From contig JALECJ010000254.1 of NCBI GenBank assembly GCA_023515745.1, positions 992,001 through 1,056,000 of the forward strand: 64,000 nt of DNA, read 5' to 3'. This DNA is from Amoeboaphelidium protococcarum. Lineage: Eukaryota; Aphelidiomycota; Aphelidea. Of the stretch, positions 24,599-36,033 are shown piece after piece. The position numbers and the translations under genes are program-made. The first letter of the stretch is position 1; each line of letters opens with the position of its first letter. The notes under the pieces are model-generated. The model made no database searches, was not told the DNA's origin, and was given only the letters and a program-made list of their open reading frames with translations.

Positions 24599-25393
24599 AT
24601 GTCTCAAAAGATTTGGGTATAGCACAAGACAGCAAGTAAGACTTATGGTCCGACCAAAATCACTATCGATGGACTCAATGATGTGGATGATCTTATCAAG
24701 GAGATCAGGAAGGAAACCCAACTCAATATCCCTCAAAACACCTTGATTACCGTCTACCAAGCTGATGGAAAGACTGAATTTGATGTCGGAGATTCCCCCT
24801 TCAAGCAGTTGGAAGGAAATTCTGGACTTAATCCTCTCACCGTATAAACTGCGTCAGTTCTGGCATCCAGCCGTCAAGTTACTACCAGGAGAATGAGCGT
24901 AGACGCATCTTGCCGCAAATACTTGGATGCCATTGCCAAAAGACTTGCGGAGTTTTATGATTTTAGTTACCGGTTCACGAGTGGAGCCACCATCGGAGAC
25001 GTGTTAGAAGCAAAGGATGGCGTGGAAGGAGAAGATTGGGACATCCGCAAAGCCAGAAAGACTCGACATCAAGTAGACGTTGATGGCGATGTTGTTTTGA
25101 TTAACAAAGGACAGCCATTGTCGGAAACAAAACTTCCTGATATTTATACGGCAGAAGAGTGGGGAAGAATCAGCAAGTTGAACGAAAAAATATCAGCTCG
25201 CGTTCATAACGGCACTTTGTGTTCAACTTCAAATGGCAAAGCATACATTATCATCCCACATTCTGAATTCACTGAAGAAATGATATAGTTCCTTAAAAGT
25301 ATTGGTGTTAAGGCGTCCCTGTTTTCCAGTCCTGATGATTTGGAAGTCAAGGATGAAGATTGTTTATCTGACAGTTCATTTATGGTATGTTGA
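24599..25393 (+). CDS. Crinkler-like header protein, possibly frameshifted (264 aa frame)
   Basis: The N-terminal ~75 residues (KITIDGLNDVDDLIKEIRKE...VYQADGKTEF...GLNPLTVQT) resemble the ubiquitin-like header of Crinkler (CRN/SIA) proteins, which in oomycetes and zoosporic fungi precede variable effector or enzyme domains. The rest, about residues 100-260, is not recognised. The frame ends at TGA 25391, but coding-like sequence goes on at once in another frame from ATG 25387 to a TGA at 25543, and that frame stays protein-like past the TGA to about 25606. Gln is mostly CAA here (3 of 11 Gln codons are TAR), unlike most neighbours. Either a short intact gene plus relics, or a decaying gene. 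Confidence 0.6.
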
Positions 25394-25606
25394 AGTCTGA
25401 CTTGATTGATGCTTATGAGCTATATAGCGGGCTAGAGTATGATACAACTGTGTAAGCGAAGATTAATGAACGGTCAAATTGGAATTATAATAGACATCCC
25501 ATTTCTAGGAATCATTAAGAATTTGCATTGATTGAATCCGATTGATTTGGTACTTTAGAGGTCTCGTTTGAGTTTTGTCTAGTTGTCACTGTGACTTGAT
25601 CGGTGA
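25387..25606 (+). pseudogene. Frameshifted continuation of the Crinkler-like gene
   Basis: A 52-codon frame (starting MLKSDLIDAYELYSGLEYD) overlaps the end of the preceding gene and stops at TGA 25543; the same frame then remains protein-like (FGTLEVSFEFCLVV) up to a second TGA near 25606. No GT...RTGTAG intron joins it to the upstream frame. I read it as remnant sequence after a frameshift; sequencing error is the alternative. Confidence 0.4.
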
Positions 25607-25699
25607 TATGCAATGACGCGCTGGTGAGAGCTACAAAGCCGTGACTAAACTCATTGCGACATTTGCAATATCCTACTGTAAAATTCAAGATTGCGAATA

Positions 25700-27083
25700 A
25701 TGCTGTGGTTAATATGTGCAGTGTATGTTATGACATTGGATGTTATAGATTCAGCCAGAATATTTGAGTGTGACAATGTGGCAATCTCCCTGTTGAATGG
25801 TATACTTCCTGATATTGTTTCGGTCAAGATTGCAGATATGGCCTTCTTATTGCTGCCTGATGAAATCGTGAATCTCGCTGCACCCGCAATGTATCTATTG
25901 AAACAATGCACTCTGCATGAAGACGTGAAAATGCGCGCCTACTCTTCTAATAATGTTACAGCTCAAATAGATCCTCCCAATTGGCCTCTTCGCGCTATTG
26001 ATACAAGGCAGCAAGAGCTTACTGCGGACTATACATTTCCTGAATCAGCGGGTAATGGCTCTTATATTTACATAGTTGACTCAGGTATAACCACTAACCA
26101 TGTTGAATTTCTATCACCAAACAATTGTTCTGAATCTAGAGCTTCATTTGGCGCGTCTTTTATCGCTGATCCATCCAGAGGTAAGTTTATTATAGTTTAA
26201 TGTTCCCCCAAAATGAGTGCATATTTACCAAATATTAAGTGTAGATGATGTGAATGGACACGGAACTATAGTTGCAGGAATGGCAATAGGAAATACAGTG
26301 GGCGTCGCGAAACAAGCTTAAGCTATAGGAGTTTAAGTTCTAGATCAGATTGGGGAGGCTAACGTATCAGTGATTTTAAGAGGACTTGAATGGGCTTACG
26401 ATGACGCAGTATCCCGCAATCTATCTCGAGGATCTGCAATTATCAATTTGTCGCTGGGTGGCTTTTATAGCAGTGCGTTGAATCGCGCCGTTAATCGCAT
26501 CTCTGACGAGGGAATTCCCATTGTGGCAGCAGCTGGGAACGAAGGCATATCAGCTTGTTTATTCAGTCCTGCGTCTGCTGGAGAGGCAATCACCGTGGGA
26601 AGTTTCAATCAAGAATTTCGAGTATCCACGTTTTCAAATACTGGACGCTGTGTGGATATCTACGCTGGTGGGGAGGACATCTACTCGTCAGTCTTTGAGA
26701 ATGCGCCAATATCTGAACTGTCCGGTATCAGGAAGGTGAGTACGCAGTGTTCTAACGATTCAACTTATATTGAACAGAGTGGAACATCATTTTCTGCTTC
26801 AGTGGTAAGTGGAATATTGGCAATCTATCAGTCTCATTTCAAAATCAATTAGACAGATGCAATCGATCCTGACAGTTATTCGTCTGATCTAAAGGAGCTC
26901 TTGATTGATCAATCCACTTCTCAACGTCTGGGAAGATCCCAAGTCTAAGTTGCTTACGTATATCCTCCTCAGTTTTAATCTCCTAATGTATCAAACAGCC
27001 AATCCTCTGCCAGTCCAATTTCGCTCCGGAAGTTGCTACCAGTAATCATTGCAATTTCAATAGTCTTGATGAGTGTCAGTTGA
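25700..27083 (+). CDS. Secreted subtilisin-like serine protease, S8 (439 aa)
   Basis: Exons 25700-26180 and 26245-27083; intron 26181-26244 (64 nt, GTAAGT...GTGTAG) lies between the catalytic Asp and His. Signal peptide at the start (MLWLICAVYVMTLDVIDSA), a propeptide-like region, then the proteinase-K-type catalytic domain: Asp in YIVDSGI, His in VNGHGTIVAG, oxyanion Asn in AAAGNEG, Ser in SGTSFSASVVSG. The C-terminus has a Ser/Gln-rich stretch and a terminal hydrophobic segment (LLPVIIAISIVLMSVS), consistent with a GPI-anchor signal or a TM anchor. Stop TGA 27081. Confidence 0.93.
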
Positions 27084-27253
27084 TCTGAGTTTATCTAGAA
27101 TATAGTGAGCATCTTAATTAGCAGATCCACGCGTTAGATAATACTTACGCTCTTGTGTATTTTGGTATAAATGCATAATGAATATGAATAAACTAGCTTT
27201 TATTTCTTTGTCTACTGTCCGTGTTTAATCGTTGCTTCAAACAAAACATTGAT

Positions 27254-27323
27254 TTAGATTCAGGCTCTGAAGGCTGAAACGACCCTTACATAAATCATGT
27301 AGTCCTGCTTTCTACCAAAGTAA
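27254..27323. repeat. Left copy of an imperfect direct repeat
   Basis: About 70 bp sharing TTAGATTCAG-C-CTGAAGG-TGAA-CG and a downstream CCTTA(..)AAATCATG block with 28785-28857. Same orientation; copies about 1.53 kb apart and bracketing the decayed gene. Confidence 0.55.
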
Positions 27324-27489
27324 TGGTCAAAAGTACTCGTGTCGTGCTGCGCAGCTCACAAGAACTCGTAATTGGAGCTTTCGTTCGCGTTCTTTTTTTC
27401 CTCCGTTGCAAAGGACGAACAGAAAACGAAAAATATAGTCTGATCCGCCATCCTCTCGAATGCAGCTAAGATCAGTGCAGCTGTCACAA

Positions 27490-28760
27490 TGGAGGTAAGA
27501 TATATTGAGAGGCTTTGAGATTTTTAAAAATTATTGGAAGACGACTGAAAGTCTGAAATGGCTCTAGTGAAGGACGATCATGGTGTCTTTCTGTATGCAA
27601 AAGCATTATGCGCGGTAAAAGCAAGAGACACCACAGAATTCCATGGTCCGCATCAATTAGTATCCTTCGTGTCATAGACGGTTAGGAAGGCGAAATTAAT
27701 GGTACCTACCCTGCCAATGAGTATGTTCCACCTGAAGACATTGTATCTGGTTCTGATCTTGAAGATGCGACTGTGTGGAATTCAAGATTAAAGATTTACA
27801 TAATCCTCATGGTGCTTAAGTATCCGCCAAGGGGGGGGCAGAAATTGAAATTGAAATTGGCCCGCGGGCGATGTCGAACGATTGTTGTTAAAGGAGAGAT
27901 GGGCTAAAATTTCGACGTTGAGGAGACTTTATTTGATAAGTTCGTCGCAGAAAATCTGGAATGGTTTTCTAGAAGAGCTATATTGTATTGGGCGACTATG
28001 ATTTACTCAAGGACAAGTCACATGCAAGCGCCAGTAATTCTTCAGCATTATCTTAGTCGCCATGTTTTCCGATAATGCCGTTCCGAAGCTTGATATGGAT
28101 GTTTACTTGAAGAAGCACATGCCTGCGGAGATTTGAAACGCCATATTTGGTATAATTAGGGATGCTATTTTAAAAGCGTTTCTTAAAACGATCTTGGTCC
28201 AGGATCCTGTGCCTTTCGATTCGCACTAGGCAAAACATGATCTCGAATCGCCTTTGGGCCGGTTTTGGGCCTGATTTCGCTGTTATTGCTCACCCGTTGA
28301 CTGAATCGTTAAAAGATGGCGTATCTACTGCTTTAATTTCTGAGTTCAATGATGAGAAGGATTTTAATTCTAATTCGTTGAAACCATATTGGTACGCAGA
28401 AAATCAAATCAACCTGACACCACGCAATGCTGATTGTTGGTGTCAGGAAACAGGAAAATGGTGTTAGATACTTTTAAAGATCTTGTGGAGTAAGAAACCG
28501 TTCGTTGACGCTGATTACTTGGAATCGTGCAAAGCTATCGTTCACTTTGTCTAAACTGCACAAGATCGAATGAGCGAATCCACAACTAACTGCAATGATT
28601 CAGTTGAGTGCTCGATGTTGAAGAAACATTTGATCCCAAAATGTTTCACCAGTTGTAAGATAAGATTGAATAAATGTAGCATCTTCCATGACTCTCCATA
28701 TTCTTATCTTTTACACTGTAATTCATTTCATTGTCAAAAACCCGTGTCTAATTGCTCCTT
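27490..28760 (+). pseudogene. Decayed protein-coding gene, family not recognised
   Basis: Several coding-like segments follow each other on the plus strand but in different frames: VFLYAKALCAVKARD (about 27585), DGQEGEINGTYPANEYVPPE (about 27675), EFKIKDLHNPHGAQVSAKGG (about 27778), FDVEETLFDKFVAENLEWF (about 27910), MFSDNAVPKLDMDVYLKKH (about 28063, then in-frame TGA) and LKPYWYAENQINLTPRNADC (about 28378). Shifts occur around a run of eight G (27831-27838) and elsewhere. No RTGTAG introns reconcile the frames. A stretch near 28250 (FGPDFAVIAHPLTESLK) faintly recalls a reverse-transcriptase/RNase H junction but is too short to call. The imperfect direct repeats on both sides suggest a former inserted element. 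Confidence 0.5.
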
Positions 28761-28784
28761 AAATAAACTCTAAACGTATTAATC

Positions 28785-28857
28785 TTAGATTCAGCCCCTG
28801 AAGGTTGAAGCGGCGGCGCCCGCCCTTAAATCATGAGATCATTTTCCTAATAAGTAA
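28785..28857. repeat. Right copy of an imperfect direct repeat
   Basis: Pairs with 27254-27323 (see that entry). It has a GC-rich insertion (CGGCGGCGCC) not present in the left copy. It lies just upstream of the App1-like gene start. Confidence 0.55.
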
Positions 28858-28887
28858 AATTTAAACAATATAGTCTGGAATTTACAT

Positions 28888-30219
28888 ATGAAGACACTTT
28901 TGAATTTGACACTAGCTGCTTCAATAATTACCGGATTGTGCATCAATTCGGTGATTGCTATCAATATTGGCGCGTTGTTTGGGCGTCATGATATCAATAG
29001 CCGCGAATTTGAGAATTTTAGTTAAATGCCATTTGGCTAAAAGGACCTGGTGCTATTCCCGTCATATGGTGTGTTGAAGTATTAGCTGCCGTGCACTTCT
29101 GAACGTGCATGTCCAAGAGTTTACTCTGTGCATGTATAAGCCGTTGCTTTGCAGTATACAGATGAGGCAGGAAATTTTGCCAGATTCCAATCCTTCGTCG
29201 ACATTGACAATGATGATTATGGCCCTGATTCTTACCTCCCTCCACTGGAAAAGACATTGCAGTTCAACAATTTTAAACACTTTTTCGCGGATGATCTGAA
29301 TAACCGCTCTGTCCGCTTAGACTTGAGCTCTAACATCAATGATCGCAAGTCCGTGCGAATACTGAATGCCACCTCTTCCGTTGCTGAAAATCTGGTCGTC
29401 TCATACAATACGACCGCTGTTGAGGCAATTACTGGCCAAGATGGATTCATTGAGCTAGATCTTCTAGTAGAAGTAAATGGTTATTACGATGGATCATAGC
29501 TGACTGTCAATGGTGAATTTGAAGGTGTAAGTGCCAGTGCTGAATTATTTCTGCATGGTTAGAAAGGCCTTACTGTTGTATTTGATGTCGACGAAACTCT
29601 TAAGCTTTATGGTAGAGGCTTGGAAGCCATAAAATCTCTCTTATTCCGCAAATACTTCCCCGTACCTGGCGTTGTCCCATAGGTCCAGAGATGGTATAAT
29701 GATAGCATTCCTCGCTCTGGCGACAATTTTAGTATGCCAATGTTCTACTTCTTGAGTGCTGGTCCATGGCCGATGGCATCTGCTAATCTCGCTTTTGTCA
29801 AGAATTTCAGTATTCCGTTTGGTCCTGTCGCTGTAAACAAATTCTCTGTGAATATTGACTCTCCTGCAGAGTTATCCAAGACGCTATCTATTGTGAATTC
29901 TTAACAATTGAAAACTGACGCGTTCGCAAAGTTGTTCAGAAGAATGCCTAACAGAACTTATATCCTGAGTGGTGACAGCGTCATGAAGGACCCAGAGTTC
30001 TAGACTGGCATTATGTAGAACCCGGAATTTGCTTCGTAAATTGCTATGCAGACTATTCGCATTTCGCCGGCTGTCGGTTGGATAAAGAATCGTCAAGGTC
30101 GCTTCAACAAAGTTCTGAAGGATCTTCCTGAAAGCAAGTATTTGCTGTTTAGGAATATCACTGAAATGTCTCTAATAGACACGCGTCAGATTTTAATTAA
30201 CAATGGTGCGAACAATTGA
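28888..30219 (+). CDS. Secreted App1-like (DUF2183) phosphatase-domain protein (443 aa)
   Basis: Signal peptide (MKTLLNLTLAASIITGLCI), an N-terminal beta-rich region, then a domain with the HAD-like catalytic motif TVVFDVDETLKLYG (DxDxT), FPVPGVV, MPMFYFLSAGPWPM and a late RTYILSGDS region, matching the lipin/App1 phosphatase fold (Pfam DUF2183). Yeast App1 is a cytosolic phosphatidate phosphatase; secretion here is inferred from the leader, and NNRS/NDS/NFS sequons are present. Open from ATG 28888 to TGA 30217; several TAA/TAG codons. Confidence 0.82.
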
Positions 30220-30469
30220 AAATCTCGTAGAATAGAATATGGTTAGTAAGTACGTAGTTTAAGTTACTTATCTTTTTCATAACATTCAGTTGTTGTGCTT
30301 ATTACACATGACCTGTTCAAAACAAAATACGATCGATCGAAAGGTCAAGTTGACTTCAGAGGGTATTTTTAGACATTTCAATATCAAATTAATGACTTGA
30401 TAAGTGAGGCCCCCGCTTTTCATCATCATTCATAACAACAACTCAAAATAAACACAAACCATCAAGAAA

Positions 30470-31501
30470 ATGTATTAGAATTAATAATGTGTAAATTAAA
30501 CCACGACTTACTGCACAAAATGTCAGCAGTAATGCGAAGATGAAGCCTTCATAGCGTTGCGAGATGGCACATCGTTTCACCGTCAGTGTTTCACTTGTGA
30601 CATTTGTTAAAATGAGATGCCATTGAAATTCGCCTTCAAAAACGGAAAATATTATCATACAGAGGTATGGCACTACGTTATCAATATTGTTACATTAATT
30701 ATCTATATATTTAAAATTGCCGTATGTAGTGTTATGCCAATGCAAAAGCAACGGCGCCTAAATGTTTCAAGTGCGAAGGGCCAATAATCGGTAGCGAAGT
30801 GAGCGTTGTGTTGGGAAATGATATGAAGTTTCACGCAAGATGCTTCGTCTGTGATGGATGTGGCCAGTAATTATCAGATAGATTTTATTAAAATAATAGC
30901 TTGTTTTATCATCAAGAGGTAATGTAAAATGCTTATTGCAAATATCACATAATAATTAATTTCTAATCGAATGTAGTGCGTGATTTGCTCCCTCTGCAAC
31001 AGCAACCTGAATGGTCTCAATTTCAGTCAATTACAAGACGGTGGCTACGTGTGCGATCCGTGTCTCTATCAGTAGATGCGGCAAGAAGAAAAGATCACGG
31101 CTGTTAATGGACAACACGACTCTAATCCGGATCCAGTCCCATAACAACAGTAATACTATGGATAACCGGCAATGGCATAGCCGAGATAGTAACCATTTGT
31201 ATAGGCACAGGATCAATACGCTAATGCTGCCTACTTTCAATAATAACAACCACAATATGTGCAGCAAAATCAGTATGGGTATCAAGTGCCGCAGAATTAT
31301 GTGCCACAGTAGGGTGCGCCTCAAAGAGCGCCGACAGCTCAGAGTGCCCTTTTAAACAGTCACAATAACTATGGATCTCAAGGCTCACTAGCTCATCAGG
31401 CGCAAATGGTCAATGGCGGTTAGTATTATCAACAGTAGTAGCAGTAGCAGTAGGTCTATCAGCAATAATAACAACAGTTTCGAAATCAGTACGCTCGCTG
31501 A
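30470..31501 (+). CDS. LIM-domain protein with Gln-rich tail (302 aa)
   Basis: Exons 30470-30664, 30730-30918, 30977-31501; introns of 65 and 58 nt (GTATGG...ATGTAG, GTAATG...ATGTAG), each at the end of one zinc module. Two LIM domains (CTKCQQQC...FHRQCFTCDIC and CFKCEGPI...FHARCFVCDGC) are followed by a half-LIM zinc pair (CVICSLC...CDPC). The last ~110 residues are Gln/Tyr/Pro/Ala-rich, with runs such as QQQQQQQQVY written in a mixture of CAA, CAG, TAA and TAG. Likely a cytoskeletal or adhesion adaptor. It is the first of three neighbouring LIM genes. Confidence 0.92.
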
Positions 31502-31721
31502 AACCGAGTGTTCGAATGCGCGCGCGGCAGATCGATTGCGGTTTCGCCTGTTTCAGCGCAATGATGAAATGCTATAAATAGACTAATTACCTTTCAATCA
31601 ATCTCTTTCACTGGGCACTCATTATTTCCCCTCATATTATTATTATTGCATCCAAGTTGCCTGTCTTCTTTTTATTAGATATTTATATACTTTGTAAATT
31701 TGTAAATTGATAAGGATATTA

Positions 31722-33974
31722 ATGTTTAAAAAGAAGAAGGAAGTAGTTGCAGGACAAAGTTTCAGCACGTTACCATAGAGTCCATCTACGTAGGGCGGCT
31801 ACATGGCGGGTGGATAGTAAAATGGTTATAATATGATGGGTAATCAGCATCCAGCTTTAGCACTGGCTCAGATGAGTGCCAATTAACAATATGCTGGATA
31901 GTAGTAGCAGATGCAGAATTATAACAATCCCGGCGGATATGGAGTCAACGCTATGGCTGGACTGCCGTTATAACAGTAGTAATAGCAAATGATGATGATG
32001 CAACAAGGATCCCCTGCTGTACCGCGCCAGACACCTCAAGGTTATGGTCAAGGTGCGGCACTGCAAAATCCTATGGCACAGTAAAATTAGATGCCTTAAC
32101 AGCAGATGTTGTAGCAACAGCAAGGTGCTGGAATGTATTCGTATCAACCTCAGTAGTAGAATGTTGCATAGAATTAGCAGAATCCGATGGCAATGGGCCA
32201 AGTTGCTGGTAATAACTATGGCGCCATGTAGGCTGGATAGAGGCCGTAGTAATAGTAGTAATAGCAATAGTTTCCACCTTAGATGCAGATGCAGCAATAG
32301 ATGTAGTAGCCTCAAATGCTTCAATAATAGCAGATGCAGAAACAGCAATAGCAGATGTAATATCAGTAACAGCAGCAACAAAACTTTTAACCTCAGGGAC
32401 CGCCTTGTCTTAAATGTTCCAAAGCTTGTGATCAAAGGAATGGATTTATAGGCTTAAAAGATGGTTCAAACTTTCATAAGGAATGCTTCACATGTGGGCT
32501 CTGTGACTAGGTGTTGCCTCTGAAATTTGTCCACAAGCGTAAAAAGTATTTTCACACTGAATGCTATGATCACATTAAAGCTACACTTCCAGCCTGTGCT
32601 CATTGCAAGATTCAGTTACTTCCCATGGAGCCAACTCTGTAATTGCCTACTGGGTCCACCTATCACGAAGAGTGCTTCGTATGTGATCAGTGTACTAAGC
32701 CTCTGGGATAAATTGTGTTGCCATTTGGGGAGTTGCTATTCCATCAAGAGTGTATGGGATGTTTTAATTGTAATAGATCTCTAGCCGGTGTGTAGTATGA
32801 TCAATTGCCTGAGGGATATTACGCGTGCATCAACTGTCTATCGTCAATATGGCCTGAGCTGTATGCTACGAGTAACCCAATCTCTAAGATTGCAACCCCG
32901 CTTAACTAAAGCAATAATACTTTACCACAGCTCCAAGGAAGTTAAAGCCCTCTGCCAAGTGGTTAGAATTCTGTACGCGTCAATACTTAGACAAGATCTT
33001 AGTCTAACACTTAGACTTTTGGGACTGTGCGGGCAAGCTCTAGTTCACCAAATACACAGGTGGAGTCCATCACTCCATAGAATTTTTCCGACTATGGAGA
33101 TTATAGTCAGACACTGCCATCAAAAATGGCAAAGATGCACTTACAAAGTGTGTAATCTGGTGGTACAAATAATCCTAGTGGATAGGCTCTGAATAAGCCT
33201 CCATCTATTAATCATTTGTAGTAGGCTTTTGGTGTGCCATCACAATAGTCTATTCCGGACATCAAGTCCCTGCCACCACCAATATCTACTCCATCTAAAT
33301 CCAATACTCCCCGATAGAGTGTGGCGATCAATAGCCTGCCTCCACCTGCATAAATCCCACCACTTGGCTCACTTCCCACGCAGTTGCCGCCACCAGCTTC
33401 TCTACCAAATGGATTACCTCCACCTCCATTATTGTCTAAGAATAAGCCGCAGCTGCCATCGACTCTGCCAATATTGCCCGAGAGAAGTCACAGTCTGACA
33501 GATTCGATGAGAGCATAGCTACCTTTGCCTCCTTAGTAGTCGTCAGCTTCATCTTTACCTGCCCCACCTCAACCTCCGTCTTCATAATAATCCACAGCGT
33601 CTGCACCGCCACCGGTTGTACACTCCAACACGGAGCCATTGCCCGAAAGTAAGGGAGATCTGCTGTCTCAAATTCGTAAGGCGTCAGTTCAGAATCTCAA
33701 AAAAGTTGATAATGTCGTGGGAAATGGAGCAATATCTGCGCAAGGTAAAGGTGTGGCCGCCGGAGCTGGAGGTAAAGTGTCTGCAAGTGCTTTTGGTAAG
33801 AGTGGCTTGTAATCTGCTCTGGCTCAGTCTCTGAATAAGATGAAGGCTAAAGTTGCCGTTGAAGAGGAAGACGATGGACCGGAAGAGGCGGTCATCAATA
33901 TCTCGTCACATCTGAACAATAGGAGAAAGCATATTGAAGAGGGAGGCAATGAGGCTGACGATGATTGGGATTGA
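31722..33974 (+). CDS. LIM-WH2 protein with long Gln-rich N-terminus (750 aa)
   Basis: Read from ATG 31722 to TGA 33972 in one frame. Residues ~1-225 are Gln/Met/Gly/Tyr-rich with dozens of TAG/TAA codons. Two LIM domains (CLKCSKAC...FHKECFTCGLC; CAHCKIQL...YHEECFVCDQC) plus a half-LIM pair (CMGCFNC...CINC) span about residues 228-390, the same arrangement as the preceding gene. A Pro/Ser/Leu-rich linker (PPPPLL, LPPPASL) follows, then a WH2 actin-binding motif (DLLSQIRKASVQNLKKV, about residues 644-662) and an acidic tail ending in DDDWD. The design resembles zyxin/WIP-like actin regulators. No intron, although its neighbour has two. Confidence 0.9.
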
Positions 33975-34135
33975 TTTTGTCTATGTAAGTGCTGTGACTT
34001 TATTATGGTGCTGCTGATAAGAGCATTGGTATACAGTATACAGAGAAAGAGAGAAAGAGAGAGAGAGAGAACCATTTAGTGAATGAATTTAGCTGTCATA
34101 AAGTATAGAATTTTATAAAAATTCCGCCAAACCTT

Positions 34136-35698
34136 TCACCAATCGTCCTTGTCAGCAGATACTCGTTCAGGTGAAGTTTCTCTCATTGCGAGTCTTTTAG
34201 AGCTTAATGAACGCTACAACTCACTCTAAAGATCATCGACACTCGATGCCAAATTCATTCTACTTAAAGATTTGGACAATGATGCCTTTAGGCCAGAAGA
34301 TTAATTGGAACTAGACTCTTCTCTAAGAAATGATGGAGTAGACGCATCTCTCACATCATCCACCTTGTTTAGTTTTTCAATCGAAGATTTTCTAATCTGA
34401 TCCAGAAGATTGGTTGGCAGAGCACTAGAGCTAGAGGACTTTCTCAAAGGCGTCTACTCCTAGGATGATATCACTTGTTCAGGAGCTTTGGGAGCAGGAG
34501 GGACAACTTTACTCTAACCAGAAGTTTCTTATACAGAACTGTTAACAGTGTTGCTTTACTTTGGAACAGATTTACTTTCACCAATAGAAACTTTAGTTTA
34601 CTCAGTAGATTTAAACTGTTCTCCAATGACAGCCTTACCAGTATTTGAGACACCAGGCCCTGTAACATTCTAATTAGAGTCCATTTTACCCACACTGTTT
34701 TATTTAGACTACTAAGACGGTATAAACGTGTTCATTGGTTTACTAGGCTAAGACTGACCCATAGGCTTGCTGTTATTGTAACTATCAGCAGGCTTTAATT
34801 ATTCAGTAGGTTTGATAGAAGCTTGTGATGAAGGCACTTATAAAGGCACAGACGAGTTACTAGCCACAGATGCAGGAATTTAACTATTCAACTTGGATAG
34901 CAAGTCTTTAGTTTTACTACTTGCATTAGGTACGTCAGTCTTGGTCTAAAGATTCTTATTCGTCACACCTTATACATTCTAGCTCTTACTAGCGGCGACA
35001 GGTGTACCATAAGTGACTCCAAACTTATCAAATACATCACTGTTACCAATACCAGCTTTCGCTTCCCGTCTAGCCAACTCAGACTCTCTATTGACGGGAT
35101 CGTAACGCTTCTCTATGCATTTGCCGCAAGTGAACACTCCATCAATTTCTTTAAATCGGACGCCTCTATCACCGCCGCTACTATCACTTAAAAGCCCAGA
35201 TTTACACACACTACATTTAGGGAAGCAATCGATATGGTACTTTTCACTCTAGTACGTGGTGTACTTGTCATTAGTTAGAATGGCTCGCTTACAGGTGCGA
35301 CACTTGGGACTAAATACGTCCATATAGCACGCCTCATCATACCATACACCTTAATCTTCAAAATACTAACCACCGGCTATTGTCTTGTTGCATTTACCAC
35401 ATTTGAGACAGTCGGCGTGCATAAGCTAACCATTTATGCGAACAGCTTTACCACCGGGAAGTAATGGCTTCTTACACTTGATACAACCATCGCCAGAGGA
35501 GGTCTAATTGCTAGCGATCGCTTTATCCACACATTGTAAATGATACAACTTCAAATCATGCATAGTATACTCTGCCGGGAGGGGCAATTTACAGTGATTA
35601 CAATTGAAACATCGAGCATGTACATTCACACCATCATCCAGTTGAGCATACGATTCTCCGCCAGCGATAGTCTTTCCGCAAGTATTACACACTGGCAT
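34136..35698 (-). CDS. LIM-WH2 protein, convergent relative (520 aa)
   Basis: Three LIM domains at the N-terminus (CNTCGKTI...; CIKCKKPL...; CRTCKRAI...FPKCSVC...CGKC), a Ser/Gln/Pro/Lys-rich linker (residues ~230-420) with many TAA/TAG codons, a WH2 motif (NLLDQIRKSSIEKLNKV, about residues 429-447) and an end in DKDDW. The WH2 and acidic-Trp end mirror those of the 31722-33974 gene, whose stop is 161 bp away in convergent orientation, so the two look like inverted relatives. Probable actin-linked scaffold. Open from ATG 35698 to TGA 34136. Confidence 0.92.
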
Positions 35699-36033
35699 CT
35701 TTTATATTTCTACTCAATGAAGTTGTTTTGAGCGAATAAATTTTACTATATTGTTTAAAAAAGTTCAGCGCTAATAAATCAACTTTGATATAGAGTTAGG
35801 TTGTAATTCACAGAGTTGTTTGAAGTTTACGGTAAAGGAGAAAAGTTGAGATCCGCGATCAACTTTCAACGCTATTCCGTTCGCGCAAGTGAACATTCAA
35901 AAAGTAAATTTAATAGTAAGACAAAAGAGGATGAGCGTAATGTATATTTATATCGTACGCTAGTCACATAATCCATGTCAAGTGTAGATAGTAGCCAATA
36001 AGCAACAAAAGCGCCAGTGACAAACTTCATGTA
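35699..36033. other. Intergenic, tandem minus-strand genes
   Basis: 335 bp upstream of the LIM gene and downstream of the unknown acidic-protein stop. AT-rich; no gene or RNA supported. Confidence 0.4.

Noticed and set aside
28237-28310. Reverse-transcriptase-like fragment (FAVIAHPLTESLK)
   Set aside because: Too short and without catalytic YxDD; kept only as a remark under the decayed gene.
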